DNA of 64,000 nucleotides from Agarivorans albus (GCF_019670105.1 NZ_AP023032.1:1916972-1980971); one strand, 5' to 3'. Positions 44,052 to 53,597 are shown, counted from the stretch's first letter. Translations and numbers: made by a program. Notes: a model not told the origin generated them from the sequence alone.

Positions 44052-45275
44052 TTATTTGCTCGTCTTTTTCGAGTTCTTGTAATGCCCATTACCCTTTTTA
44101 GATTTAGGTTTATAGTTGAGAATTGAAATGGGCACTTCCTTCTTTGGCTCAAATCCTTCTACTTCTTTGCGCTCAATAAGGTGGCCAATTCGGCTTTCTA
44201 TTGCACATAGGTTTCTAAAGTCATCTTTTGATACAAAGGATATCGCCTCGCCGCTTGCGCCTGCGCGGCCGGTTCGACCAATGCGGTGCACATAGTCATC
44301 GGCTTGGTCGGGTAAATCGTAGTTAACCACTCGATTTAATTCTTCAATATCAATACCGCGAGCGGCAATACCGGTGGCTACTACAAACTTTACCTCACCG
44401 GCTTTGAAGCTTTCTAACAACTTAGTTCTCGACGCTTGGCTACGACCGCTGTGAAAGGCTTCTGCAGCTATTCCGCGTTTTTCCAATTGGCTAACTAATT
44501 TGGCCGAGCCATGTTTGGTTTGAATAAAAATAAGCGCTTGCTGCCAATCATTTTTGTTAATCATGTGACTAAGTAATGATGACTTTTTGTCTTTGTCTAC
44601 GGTGACTAGCCATTGATCAATATCGGGCGCGTTGTTGGCATCGTGGGTAAGCGATATTTCAACCGCATCACCAATCGTGGTCTTAGCAAGTTGTTTAACT
44701 TGTTTAGATAGTGTGGCCGAAAATAATAGGCTTTGACGCTGCTCAGGTAGGCGATCAACGATTTTGTTTATGTCGTCGATAAAGCCCATATCTAACATGC
44801 GGTCAGCTTCGTCGAGCACTAAGGTATCTAGCTGGTCAAAGTGCACCGCACGTTGATACATCATGTCCAACAATCTACCGGGAGTTGCCACCAAAATATC
44901 TACACCGTAAATTAGGGCCTGTTTTTGCGGTTCTGAGTCTACTCCGCCAACCATTGCTAAAGAGCTTATTTCAAGGTGTTTTGCATAGTCCTTTATACTT
45001 TGCTCAACTTGCTGAGCTAGCTCTCTAGTAGGGGCTAATATTAAAGCGCGTACTCTTTTACCGCGCAGTGCTTCGGTTTGCTGGGAAATACTTTGTAAAA
45101 TGGGTAAGACAAAACCGGCAGTTTTACCTGTGCCTGTTTGTGCAGCTGCAATAAGGTTCTTGCCTTTTAATACCAATGGAATGGCTTTAGCCTGAATAGG
45201 AGTAGGCTGTTGGTAGTTTTGTTCTTGTATGGCTTGAATAAGCGTTGTGCTTAAACCAAGTTTTGTAAAAGGCAT
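44052..45275 (-). CDS. rhlE: DEAD-box RNA helicase, RhlE type
   Basis: A 407-residue DEAD-box protein. The Q motif QQPTPIQAKAIP is at about 20-31. Walker A AAQTGTGKTA (about 45-54), PTRELAQQ, DEAD in LVLDEADRMLDMGF, SAT in LLFSATL, and HRIGRTGRAG follow. A short basic tail (KPKSKKGNGHYKNSKK) is at the C-terminus. It unwinds short RNA duplexes in ribosome assembly or mRNA decay. RhlE is the nearest match by length and motifs, but other close helicases cannot be excluded. Divergent from rof. Confidence 0.88.
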   Translation of the reverse strand: MPFTKLGLSTTLIQAIQEQNYQQPTPIQAKAIPLVLKGKNLIAAAQTGTGKTAGFVLPILQSISQQTEALRGKRVRALILAPTRELAQQVEQSIKDYAKHLEISSLAMVGGVDSEPQKQALIYGVDILVATPGRLLDMMYQRAVHFDQLDTLVLDEADRMLDMGFIDDINKIVDRLPEQRQSLLFSATLSKQVKQLAKTTIGDAVEISLTHDANNAPDIDQWLVTVDKDKKSSLLSHMINKNDWQQALIFIQTKHGSAKLVSQLEKRGIAAEAFHSGRSQASRTKLLESFKAGEVKFVVATGIAARGIDIEELNRVVNYDLPDQADDYVHRIGRTGRAGASGEAISFVSKDDFRNLCAIESRIGHLIERKEVEGFEPKKEVPISILNYKPKSKKGNGHYKNSKKTSK

Positions 45276-45432
45276 TGGAGTACTCTGCTAAATAAGCGGC
45301 AACAGCTAGTATAGTATCTAGCCTGTAAGGTAACGAGCGCGGAGTGTAGCACCTTATTTACTTGCAAGCTTGGGAATTAATAGCTTTCTTCGCTGGTCTA
45401 TAGTTGGCGACATATAGTGGAGTGGGGTGATT

Positions 45433-45678
45433 ATGATTTCTTGCAACGAATATGATTATATTGAAATAGCCTGCATGTTTCGCTACTCCGTTAGGCTGCA
45501 ATTGAGAGACGATACCGTGCTTGAAGGCATAGCAGTTGATACCTTTACTAATCAACAGAAACAAGAATGTATCAAGTTACAACAGGAAGAAGGTGAATGC
45601 CTTGTACTGCTTGATAGCCTTAAGCAGTTAAAAGTATTAAGTGACAACCCGCGTTTTACTCTAGTGGACTTTGCTTGA
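45433..45678 (+). CDS. rof: Rho-binding antiterminator, Rof/YaeO family
   Basis: About 81 residues starting MISCNEYDYIEIACMFRYSVRLQLRDD. The INC/SCxxYDxxExAC start and the small beta fold are those of Rof (YaeO), which binds the Rho hexamer and blocks its RNA site, reducing Rho-dependent termination. The ATG at 45433 follows GGAGTGGGG. It lies next to a helicase gene and upstream of a strong bidirectional terminator. Confidence 0.82.
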   Translation: MISCNEYDYIEIACMFRYSVRLQLRDDTVLEGIAVDTFTNQQKQECIKLQQEEGECLVLLDSLKQLKVLSDNPRFTLVDFA

Positions 45679-45700
45679 GGTTTTGTATCGTTGGCTTTAA

Positions 45701-45733
45701 CTAAAAAAGGCGAGCCATGCTCGCCTTTTTTAG
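45701..45733. terminator. Bidirectional Rho-independent terminator
   Basis: Perfect 15-bp inverted repeat CTAAAAAAGGCGAGC/GCTCGCCTTTTTTAG with CAT loop, between convergent rof and the leu operon. Confidence 0.96.
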
Positions 45734-45751
45734 TTTACGCTTGCGCTAGAG

Positions 45752-47281
45752 TTACTGGCGCTGATGTAAACGCACATTCAGCATGCGTAAGGTAGCTTGA
45801 ATACCAGCAAATACCTGGTTGGAGTTAACCCCACGGGTATGAAATTGCTTAGCATCATCGGCCCATTGAATCACACATTCGGTAAGTGCATTTGCTTGAC
45901 CACCTGGTGGGATTCGAACTTCGTAATCGATCAGTTCTGGCATGGTTAGCTTGGAATCACTTAAAGGATGGTCGAGTGCTTTCATGAAGGCATCAAAACC
46001 ACCGTTACCGTGTCCTGAGCTCTTATAAACCTTATCACCAATGCGCAGGCGAATGTTGGCGGAAGACTCTAAATCCAAACCACTGGTTATTGAGCAATTA
46101 AGTAACTCAATATGGGCGAAGTCATTGCTCTCCATGATATCGGCGATAATGAACGGTAAATCGTTAGGTGTGATAGTGGCTTTTTGATCGCCTAACTTAA
46201 CGATTTTGTCGAGCAGCTTTTTCTGATTCTCTGGAGATATTTCTATCTCCATCGCTTCTAGGTTTTTAATAATTGAGGCTTTACCTGCCATTTTACCTAA
46301 GGCATAACTGCGTTCACGGCCAAAGCGCTCAGGGCTTAGCTCGGTAATGTATAAACCACCTTTATGGTCACCATCGGCATGAATACCTGCGGTTTGAGTA
46401 AATACGTCTGCACCAACAATCGGGGTATTAGCGGCTAGTCGTTTACCGGAAAAGCTTTCAACTAGCTTGGCAATATTGTGGATTTCTTTTTCATCGATGT
46501 TTAGCTGAAGACCGAGCTTATCTTTAAGTACTACTGACACTTCGGCTAACGAAGCATTACCAGCGCGTTCACCCAAACAGTTCATGGTGCAATGCAGCGC
46601 AGCTACACCGGCTTCTGCCGCTGCCATGCTATTGGCTGTGGCTAAACCATAATCGTTATGCGGGTGAAAGTTAAACTTAATACTTGGGAAGCGCTCAATC
46701 ATGTCAGTTAAGCTATCAAACACTTCTTTTGGTGCCATTACCCCTAAGGTATCTGGCAACATAAAGTGTTCTATACCTAAGTCTTTAAGTGCGTCGACCA
46801 GCTGGTATACGTAGTCTGGGCTATCGGCATAGCCGTTTGACCAGTCTTCCAAATAGACGTTTACGCTTAAGCCTTGGGCTTGGGCATAACTCACCGTTTG
46901 TTTAATGTCGGCGATATGCTGCTCTATGGTTTTACCTAGCTGATTAGTACAGTGGTTTAAGCTGCCTTTGGTCAGCAGGTTAATGATTCTAGCGCCCGAT
47001 TCTACAATCCAATCAACGCTTTTGGTGTGATCAACAAAACCAAGAATTTCGATTTGATGCAGGTGTCCCGCGTTTCTAGCCCAGTCGGTAAGCTGTTGTA
47101 CCGCAGATTTTTCGCCGTCTGAAACACGTGCAGAGGCTACTTCGATACGATCAACTTTTAAGGATTGGAGTAGGGCTTTACCTACACTGACTTTTTCTTG
47201 GGGGAAGTAAGACACACCTTGGGTTTGTTCGCCATCGCGAAGGGTAGTGTCCATGAGTTGTATTGAGCGGTTTTGCTCCAT
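45752..47281 (-). CDS. 2-isopropylmalate/citramalate synthase family protein
   Basis: A 509-residue protein of the LeuA/CimA family. TIM-barrel motifs: MDTTLRDGEQTQGVSYF, KVDRIEVASARVSDGE, NVYLEDWSNGY, HPHNDYG (metal His pair), NCLGERAGN and GIHADGDHKGG. The C-terminal domain (about 395-505) is the regulatory LeuA dimer domain. Segments such as ARVSDGE and YLEDWSNGYADS remind me of the synthase seen in Bacteroidetes leu clusters rather than of E. coli-type LeuA. It is encoded after leuC and leuD with 67 bases between, and could make isopropylmalate or citramalate; sequence alone does not settle which. Confidence 0.8.
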   Translation of the reverse strand: MEQNRSIQLMDTTLRDGEQTQGVSYFPQEKVSVGKALLQSLKVDRIEVASARVSDGEKSAVQQLTDWARNAGHLHQIEILGFVDHTKSVDWIVESGARIINLLTKGSLNHCTNQLGKTIEQHIADIKQTVSYAQAQGLSVNVYLEDWSNGYADSPDYVYQLVDALKDLGIEHFMLPDTLGVMAPKEVFDSLTDMIERFPSIKFNFHPHNDYGLATANSMAAAEAGVAALHCTMNCLGERAGNASLAEVSVVLKDKLGLQLNIDEKEIHNIAKLVESFSGKRLAANTPIVGADVFTQTAGIHADGDHKGGLYITELSPERFGRERSYALGKMAGKASIIKNLEAMEIEISPENQKKLLDKIVKLGDQKATITPNDLPFIIADIMESNDFAHIELLNCSITSGLDLESSANIRLRIGDKVYKSSGHGNGGFDAFMKALDHPLSDSKLTMPELIDYEVRIPPGGQANALTECVIQWADDAKQFHTRGVNSNQVFAGIQATLRMLNVRLHQRQ

Positions 47282-47348
47282 AAACCATGTCTCGCAGTAA
47301 AGAAGTTAGCTAAAGAGTAGGCGCTACCTTAGTAGCGCCTAGCTGCAA

Positions 47349-47966
47349 CTATGCGCTTGGCCACAACCAAGGTAGTTGTTGTTTGTGTTTGGCTTCAAAT
47401 TCAGAGATCTTGTCTTCAAATTTTAAAGTCCAGCCAATGTCGTCAAGGCCTTTAGATAAAGTTTCTTTACGGAATGGGTCTACATCAAACGCTACTTCTT
47501 TACCGGCTGGAGTTTGAATTACTTGATTCTCTAAATCGATAGTAATTGAAATACCAGGTGCGGCTTCTACTTCATCCATTAATGCTTGTAATGTTTCTGC
47601 ATCAACAATGATTGGCAAGATGCCATTTTTAAAGCAGTTGCTGAAGAAAATGTCAGCGTAGCTAGTTGAAATAATTGTATTAAAACCGTAATCGGCGATT
47701 GACCAAGGTGCGTGCTCACGTGAGCTACCACAGCCAAAGTTGTCACCAGCGATTAGGATTTTAGAACCCTTAAACTCAGGGCGGTTTAATTCAAACTCTG
47801 GGTTGTCAGAGCCATCTTCTAGGTAGCGCCAATCGTGAAAAAGGTGAACACCAAAACCGGTACGTTCTACTTTTTTCAAAAACTGCTTAGCAATGATTTG
47901 GTCGGTATCTACGTTACTACGATTCATTACCGCAGCAACTGAGCTGTGTTTTTTATATGGTTGCAT
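47349..47966 (-). CDS. leuD: 3-isopropylmalate dehydratase small subunit
   Basis: About 205 residues starting MQPYKKHSSVAAVMNRSNVDTDQIIAKQFL. The swivel-domain motifs are clear: NVDTDQI, GDNFGCGSSREHAPW and FFSNCFKNGILPI. With LeuC it isomerises 2- to 3-isopropylmalate. The frame is open seven codons upstream to a GTG, but ATG at 47964-47966 has GGAG six bases before it. It starts 48 bases after leuC and is followed by the synthase gene. No leuB is seen in the cluster. Confidence 0.94.
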   Translation of the reverse strand: MQPYKKHSSVAAVMNRSNVDTDQIIAKQFLKKVERTGFGVHLFHDWRYLEDGSDNPEFELNRPEFKGSKILIAGDNFGCGSSREHAPWSIADYGFNTIISTSYADIFFSNCFKNGILPIIVDAETLQALMDEVEAAPGISITIDLENQVIQTPAGKEVAFDVDPFRKETLSKGLDDIGWTLKFEDKISEFEAKHKQQLPWLWPSA

Positions 47967-48014
47967 AATAAACTCCAAAAATTTCACTCACATTGATTAA
48001 TCAACGTGTTTACA

Positions 48015-49418
48015 TTATTTCCAATTACGTAAATCGACGAACTTACCTTCAACGGCCGCTGCTGCTGCCATCGCTGGTGATACAAGGTGGGTACGACCCC
48101 CTTTGCCTTGTCGTCCTTCGAAGTTTCGGTTTGAAGTTGATGCACAACGCTGCTCAGGTTGAAGGTAATCACCGTTCATCGCTAAACACATTGAACAACC
48201 CGGCTCACGCCATTCCCAGCCAGCTTCGATAAGCACTTTATCAATGCCTTCTTTTTCAGCTTGCTCTTTTACTGGGTAAGAACCCGGTACAGCGATAGCT
48301 TGAACACCAGGTGCTACTTTTTTGCCCTTAGACACTTCAGCAATAGCGCGGAAGTCTTCAATACGGCCATTGGTACATGAACCAACAAATACCACGTCTA
48401 CTGGGAAGTCGGTCATTTTCTTACCTGCTTCTAGACCCATGTAGTTTAGGGCGCTTTTAGCAGCTAATGATTTAATTGAGTCTTCAATCTTGGCTGGGTC
48501 AGGAATAGGCTGGTCTACAGGCAGTACTTGCTCTGGTGAAGTGCCCCAAGTTACTTGAGGTGCAATGTCTGCTGCGTCTAACTCAACTACAGCGTCGTAC
48601 TCAGCGCCTTCGTCGGTGGTTAGAGACTTCCAGTATTCTAAAGCTTGTTCCCAATGTTCGCCTTTAGGTGCAAACTCTTTGCCTTCTAAGAAATCGAAGG
48701 TTTTTTGGTCTGGTGCAATAAGACCAGCACGCGCACCGCCTTCAATCGCCATGTTACATACGGTCATTCGACCTTCCATGCTTAAGGCTTCAATTGCACT
48801 ACCGGCAAATTCAATTACGTAACCAGTACCGCCAGCAGTACCGATTTTACCAATGATGGCTAGTACAATGTCTTTAGCAGTTGCAAACTGAGTTAGCTCG
48901 CCGTCTACTTTAACCAACATGGTTTTAGATTTTTTCTGTTGGATGGTCTGAGTTGCCATAATATGTTCAACTTCAGAGGTACCAATACCAAACGCAAGGG
49001 CACCAAATGCACCGTGTGTAGCAGTGTGGCTATCACCACAACAAACCACCATACCCGGGTGAACAAAACCATGCTCAGGTACAACAATGTGAATTACACC
49101 GTTATTGGCATTGTTCATATCGTATAAGTTGATGCTGTTGTCGGCACAGTTTTGCGCCATAACTTCAATTTGTTTTTTGCCGATTGGGTCTGGCAAAGAA
49201 GCGCGGTCGGCGGCTTTAGTAGGAACACAGTGGTCCATAGTGGCCAAAATGCTGTGTGGATTGCGAACCGGGCGGTTAGCCATACGCAGACCTTCAAAGG
49301 CTTGCGGGCTTGTTACTTCGTGCATGAGGTGACGGTCAACAAAAAGGATAGATGCGCTACCTTTTGGTTCGTGGACTACATGCGCGTCCCAGATCTTTTC
49401 GTACATTGTTTTTTTCAT
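48015..49418 (-). CDS. leuC: 3-isopropylmalate dehydratase large subunit
   Basis: A 467-residue aconitase-family subunit of normal length. It has [33 protein letters not shown], and the [4Fe-4S] cysteines in [15 protein letters not shown] and GCSMCLAMN. It catalyses the leucine-pathway isomerisation with LeuD. AAGGA lies just before the first ATG. It is the first gene of a leuC-leuD-synthase operon and divergent from the malS-like gene. I see no leucine-codon-rich leader peptide upstream. Confidence 0.95.
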   Translation of the reverse strand: MKKTMYEKIWDAHVVHEPKGSASILFVDRHLMHEVTSPQAFEGLRMANRPVRNPHSILATMDHCVPTKAADRASLPDPIGKKQIEVMAQNCADNSINLYDMNNANNGVIHIVVPEHGFVHPGMVVCCGDSHTATHGAFGALAFGIGTSEVEHIMATQTIQQKKSKTMLVKVDGELTQFATAKDIVLAIIGKIGTAGGTGYVIEFAGSAIEALSMEGRMTVCNMAIEGGARAGLIAPDQKTFDFLEGKEFAPKGEHWEQALEYWKSLTTDEGAEYDAVVELDAADIAPQVTWGTSPEQVLPVDQPIPDPAKIEDSIKSLAAKSALNYMGLEAGKKMTDFPVDVVFVGSCTNGRIEDFRAIAEVSKGKKVAPGVQAIAVPGSYPVKEQAEKEGIDKVLIEAGWEWREPGCSMCLAMNGDYLQPEQRCASTSNRNFEGRQGKGGRTHLVSPAMAAAAAVEGKFVDLRNWK

Positions 49419-49804
49419 GGCTTCCTTTACACCCTGTCTGTTGCTCTCACTCGCGCTATTCTTATTTATTTAGTCAAGCTTTAAGCGAATACTACTAACT
49501 TAAACTGTTTCTTTTATCTGTCTGCTAATTGTGTTTCTTAAGCGAATTATTCTGCAAAAATAACCACAATAAAGACCCGACATCATAAAACAACATCACA
49601 GGTGCAGCAAGGGGCACGCGCCAATGAATGTGTATATGACGGCGAACGTGCTGTTTTGCCAAATGAAAGCGCTGTCAGTCATAAAATTCGCAAATAATCA
49701 TGCTTTGTTAGTGAAAACTTAAGTAGCTTTTGTTTTCATCACTTCAAATAGTTGAACGAGGTGTTTGCGCGCAGTTTGCGATAGGTAAATACCATGGAGG
49801 TTGA
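49419..49804. other. Divergent control region of leuC and the amylase gene
   Basis: 386 bases without a credible ORF. It holds a LacI-family operator (49664-49677) on the amylase side. No MalT box and no leader peptide for the leu operon were recognised. Confidence 0.55.
49664..49677. promoter_or_regulatory. LacI-family operator before the amylase gene
   Basis: TGAAAGCGCTGTCA, one mismatch from the perfect palindrome TGAAAGCGCTTTCA bound by many LacI-family sugar regulators. Centre about 135 bases before the amylase ATG. A MalR-type repressor encoded elsewhere is the likely partner. Confidence 0.6.
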
Positions 49805-51946
49805 ATGAAAGGTTTTAAACTAGGTTTATTGAGTGCGGCTCTTGTTATGGCGGGTGGTTCGGCGAACTTGTCGGCAGCGATGATCAAAACGCCTCTTTAC
49901 ATGAATTATGCCGATAGCGGTGTAAATGTTGAGCAGCGCTTAAAATTTGCAGGAAAAAGTAAATATAAAATTACTGTTCCACTAGAGAAGGGGACTTATA
50001 AAGTTCAGATCTCTGACGAAGGCTTGCAGTGTGGCTTGCGTTTTGGTCCAGCAGAAGAAAGTAAACTTCGTTTTTCAAAACCTCACGACTTGAGTAATTG
50101 TGCTGAAGAACGGTATTACGAGTTGAAAATATTGTTTGCGGGTAACTACGAGTTAATTTTAGATAACTCAGACGCCGACAAACCTACCTTACAAGTTTCA
50201 CGTAAAGCACAAGCTTCAACCTTTAAACGTAAACCGCCAGCGGTTGATTGTATTGCTTGGGATGGGCAGCCGGTAACGGTTGACGTAAGCTCCACCTTTA
50301 AAAATGGTCAAACTGTTAAAGACTTTTATTCTGGCCAAACCCAGAAAGTGGCTAATGGTAAAGTTACCATGCAGCCAGACCCTGCTAGCGGCGGAATCTT
50401 GTTGCTGGAAGCTGCAGATGCCAAAGCCAGTGAGTTTTCATGGGATAACGCGAGCGTTTACTTCATAATGACTGACCGTTTTAATAATGGTGACACCAGT
50501 AATGATTACCCGCTGAATCGTAAAGCAGATGGTAAACAGGAAATTGGTACCTTCCAAGGTGGTGACTTTAGCGGTATTACCGCTAAATTGGATTACATCA
50601 AAGACTTAGGCATGAATGCCATTTGGGTTACGCCTATTGTTGAGCAAATTCATGGTTTCGTGGGCGGCGGCGATAAAGGCAGCTTCCCATTTTATGGTTA
50701 CCATGGCTACTGGGCTTTAGATTTTACTAAAATCGATCCAAACCTAGGCAGTGAAGAAGATTTTGGTCGCTTTGTTGACGAAGCACATAAACGCGGCATT
50801 CGAGTGCTGGTTGACGTGGTAGTTAACCACGTGGGTTATCCGACCATGGATGACATGCAAACCTTCGGCATTAACGCGATGGCTCCTGGTGCTCCTGTTC
50901 CAGAAAAGTGGACCGATTGGCAGCCTGATTTTGATAAAGGGCATAACTGGCACCGCTATAACAACTTTATTCGTTGGAGCTCTAGCGAGTGGGTAGATAA
51001 CTGGTGGGGACCTGATTGGGTTCGCAGTGGCATGGCTGGTTACACCGCACCTGGTGGTGATGATATCACCATGAACCTAGCAGGTTTACCTGACTTATTG
51101 ACTGAGAGCACTAAACACGTAGGTTTGCCGCCGATTCTTAAAAACAAAAAAGATACCAAAGCAGTTGAGCGTGAAGGCTACACTGTGCTGGATTACTTAG
51201 TTGAATGGCATACTAATTGGGTACGCGATTACGGTATTGATGGCTTTAGGGCCGATACTGTTAAACACGTAGAGCCTGAAGTGTGGGCTAAGTTGAAAGA
51301 TGCAGCTACTGACGCTTTAGCAGAATGGAAGAGTAAAAACCCAGAGAAAGCCATTGACGACAAACCATTTTGGATGGTGGGTGAAGTATGGCACCACGGT
51401 GCTTACCGTGACTTTTACTTCGACAACGGTATGGATAGCCTAATTAACTTTGAATATGCAGGCGATAGTGCAGCACTTAAAGGATCGCAGTGTTTGGCGC
51501 AAAACGAAAAAATGTATGCAAGCTACGCCAAAGACATAAACAGCGACCCAACCTTTAACTTGCTTACTTACATTAGTTCGCACGATACCAAGTTGTTCTA
51601 CTCAAACTATGAAGACTTACCGCTGCAAGCGGGTGCCGGTACCGCATTACTTATGATGCCTGGTGGCGTGCAATTGTATTATGGTGATGAGAGTGGCAGA
51701 CCGCGTGGGCCACAATCGGATGCCTTTGACTCTCCAACTCGTTCGTTTATGAACTGGGAGCAAATTGCTAAAGAAGCAGATCGCCAAGCGCTAGTAAAAC
51801 ACTGGCAAACAGTAGGTCAGTTCCGCGACCGCCATGTTGCCATTGGTGCAGGTGAACATAACAAGATAAGCGATCAACCTTACGCCTTTAGTCGCACCAA
51901 AGGTGACGACAAAGTGGTTGTGGTATTTGCTGGCATCAAGCAATAA
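49805..51946 (+). CDS. malS: Periplasmic alpha-amylase, GH13, MalS-like
   Basis: A 713-residue exported amylase, signal peptide ending about NLSAA. An N-terminal non-catalytic region (about 30-190) precedes the GH13 barrel: SVYFIMTDRFNNGD, GMNAIWVTPIVEQ, VDVVVNHVG, GFRADTVKHV with nucleophile Asp484, MVGEVWHHG with acid/base Glu527, and ISSHDTK with Asp594. The layout and length match MalS (676 residues in E. coli), which cuts maltodextrins in the periplasm. GGAGG lies five bases before the ATG. A LacI-type operator is upstream and no malT-type site is seen. It is monocistronic with its own terminator. Confidence 0.9.
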   Translation: MKGFKLGLLSAALVMAGGSANLSAAMIKTPLYMNYADSGVNVEQRLKFAGKSKYKITVPLEKGTYKVQISDEGLQCGLRFGPAEESKLRFSKPHDLSNCAEERYYELKILFAGNYELILDNSDADKPTLQVSRKAQASTFKRKPPAVDCIAWDGQPVTVDVSSTFKNGQTVKDFYSGQTQKVANGKVTMQPDPASGGILLLEAADAKASEFSWDNASVYFIMTDRFNNGDTSNDYPLNRKADGKQEIGTFQGGDFSGITAKLDYIKDLGMNAIWVTPIVEQIHGFVGGGDKGSFPFYGYHGYWALDFTKIDPNLGSEEDFGRFVDEAHKRGIRVLVDVVVNHVGYPTMDDMQTFGINAMAPGAPVPEKWTDWQPDFDKGHNWHRYNNFIRWSSSEWVDNWWGPDWVRSGMAGYTAPGGDDITMNLAGLPDLLTESTKHVGLPPILKNKKDTKAVEREGYTVLDYLVEWHTNWVRDYGIDGFRADTVKHVEPEVWAKLKDAATDALAEWKSKNPEKAIDDKPFWMVGEVWHHGAYRDFYFDNGMDSLINFEYAGDSAALKGSQCLAQNEKMYASYAKDINSDPTFNLLTYISSHDTKLFYSNYEDLPLQAGAGTALLMMPGGVQLYYGDESGRPRGPQSDAFDSPTRSFMNWEQIAKEADRQALVKHWQTVGQFRDRHVAIGAGEHNKISDQPYAFSRTKGDDKVVVVFAGIKQ

Positions 51947-51970
51947 CAACAAGAAATAAGCGGTAATAGC

Positions 51971-52007
51971 AAAGCGACAGTGTAAATCTATGCTGTCGCT
52001 TTTTTTT
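51971..52007 (+). terminator. Rho-independent terminator of the amylase gene
   Basis: AAAGCGACAG/CTGTCGCTTT stem followed by a long T run. It lies directly beside the end of the convergent PEP-CTERM gene. Confidence 0.9.
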
Positions 52008-52014
52008 ATTTGCT

Positions 52015-52803
52015 TTAAACCTGGCTGCGCTTGATCTTTAGCGCGACTAAGCCCAATAGCACCAGCCAAATGCTGCTTGGTTCAGGTACTTGGCTAGCTA
52101 GTAGACTTTCTCCGTTAACGATGATCTCCCTAAAGGCGAATGCCTCAGTCCCACCATTTTGATTTGCGTTAAAGTACAAGCTAAGTATTGAACCACTGCC
52201 TATTAGGCTCTGGCTAAGTTGCTGGAATTGGTTGTTTAGCACCTGACCGTTTATAGATAGAGGGTCGTTTAGTAGGTATTGGTTCCCGTTGGCCATGGTG
52301 TAGCTCTGGTTGGCTTGTTCACCAACAGCGCTAGCAAACAATATCTGAATGGGGGAAGCATCAATTGCATAGCTAAAGCTAAAGTGATCAAATGTTTCAA
52401 AATCACCCATAGCAGCCATGGAAATAGAAATTGAACTTAAGGAAAAACCACTAATATCAAACTGCCAAGTTGCTTGCGCGTCACCACTTGGGTTGTTTGG
52501 ATTTAGCGTATCATTTACGCCAAAGAAGCTGTCTTGGTCAGTTTGTGAATCAACAATACCAAGGCTATCACTTGGGTTACTTAAGCTTGAATCAACCAAG
52601 CTATTTGGAATGCTGGCACTTGAAACTGCTTGGTATTTATCAAATCCGTCTTGGTCACTAACAAATTGTTGGCTAAATGGGTTTTGATAATCGACTACAT
52701 TAAGGCTACTGCTGCTTAGCATGTCGTAGGCGATGATAGTTGCTTGAACAGGCGCGGTGAGTAACAACAAGCTTACAGAGAGTATATTTCTAGTGATTAG
52801 CAT
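52015..52803 (-). CDS. PEP-CTERM-anchored exported protein
   Basis: A 262-residue exported protein with a signal peptide ending about APVQA and a C-terminal sorting signal VPEPSSIWLVLLGLVALKIKRS: Pro-Glu-Pro, hydrophobic span, basic tail. PEP-CTERM proteins are cut by an exosortase (EpsH/XrtA type) and often belong to exopolysaccharide-producing systems; no exosortase gene is in the window. The body (WQFDISGFSLSSISISMAAMGDFETFDHFSFSY) is a beta-rich, acidic domain of a type often seen in such proteins, without Cys. Function unknown. Single-gene unit; AAGGAATGC upstream of the ATG. Confidence 0.87.
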   Translation of the reverse strand: MLITRNILSVSLLLLTAPVQATIIAYDMLSSSSLNVVDYQNPFSQQFVSDQDGFDKYQAVSSASIPNSLVDSSLSNPSDSLGIVDSQTDQDSFFGVNDTLNPNNPSGDAQATWQFDISGFSLSSISISMAAMGDFETFDHFSFSYAIDASPIQILFASAVGEQANQSYTMANGNQYLLNDPLSINGQVLNNQFQQLSQSLIGSGSILSLYFNANQNGGTEAFAFREIIVNGESLLASQVPEPSSIWLVLLGLVALKIKRSQV

Positions 52804-53159
52804 TAGGCATTCCTTTGTAAAGTTAACATCCTGTAAATCAATAATTGCGCCAAGATGTAAAAGTTATAAAAATCAGTACTTAAGAAAGCATGGCCTGGTG
52901 AATCAAGGAATTATGTAAACATTAATGACACTTTTGTTACCAACTGTAGTGTGCTGAACTTATTATATTAATTAATGTTTTTGTAAATAAACTCCCTTGT
53001 AGCTTGAGTGGATGGTTTTTCATTTTGATATTAGTCACTTACAAAGCCTCAGTTATTGCTGTAAAAAATCCTGACCAGCAGACTTTTTATTAAGTGGGGA
53101 TAAATTGAACTTTATCCCCTAAGACTTCGTTCTAATTAGCAGAGAACGGGGGAATTGTT
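52804..53159. other. Intergenic region with leader hairpins before the DUF4174 gene
   Basis: 356 AT-rich bases without an ORF, control region for two divergent genes. Near its right end lie two stem-loops: GGGGATAAA/TTTATCCCC (53096-53104 and 53111-53119) and CGTTCT/AGAACG (53128-53133 and 53143-53148). The second directly precedes the GGGGGAA ribosome site. Confidence 0.55.
53096..53119 (+). promoter_or_regulatory. Hairpin in the leader of the DUF4174 gene
   Basis: Perfect 9-bp arms GGGGATAAA and TTTATCCCC with a six-base loop, 41 bases before the ATG. Operator or mRNA stem; no T run. Confidence 0.5.
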
Positions 53160-53594
53160 ATGAAACAAGTAATCGCAGCTATGTTGTTATCCATTAGTGG
53201 CGTTGCTATGTCTTATCCTTTAGACAGCGACTATTGGGCACACCGAAGTGTGTTGTTTTTTGCGCCACAACAAGACCACGCAGTTGAACAATTTTTGGCA
53301 GATGAAATGCGTTACCGTTGCCAGATCCAAGAACGAGATCTTGTTGTTGTAGTGATGACACCGCAACAAGCTTTAGGCAAAACTGGCCCAGTAGCAAGCC
53401 ATGGGGTCTCTTATTTACGCGACAAATATAAGGTAGAAGATAACAAGCACATAGCAGTGTTAATTGGTAAAGATGGCCACGAAAAACACCGCTGGGGCGC
53501 GACTACCAATTGGCAGGAAGTATTTGAAATTATTGATGCAATGCCGATGCGCAAACAAGAAATGCTAAATAATACTAGTGTGTGCTCTGCATAA
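53160..53594 (+). CDS. Exported DUF4174 protein
   Basis: A 144-residue protein with a signal peptide ending about VAMS. The mature part matches DUF4174: RSVLFFAPQQDHAVEQFL, RDLVVVVMTPQ, HIAVLIGKDGHEKHRW and IIDAMPMRKQEM, a thioredoxin-like fold without the CxxC pair. Role unknown. GGGGGAA lies upstream of the ATG, and two stem-loops in the leader could modulate access to it. Convergent with the KdgM-like porin gene. Confidence 0.8.
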   Translation: MKQVIAAMLLSISGVAMSYPLDSDYWAHRSVLFFAPQQDHAVEQFLADEMRYRCQIQERDLVVVVMTPQQALGKTGPVASHGVSYLRDKYKVEDNKHIAVLIGKDGHEKHRWGATTNWQEVFEIIDAMPMRKQEMLNNTSVCSA

Positions 53595-53597
53595 AAA

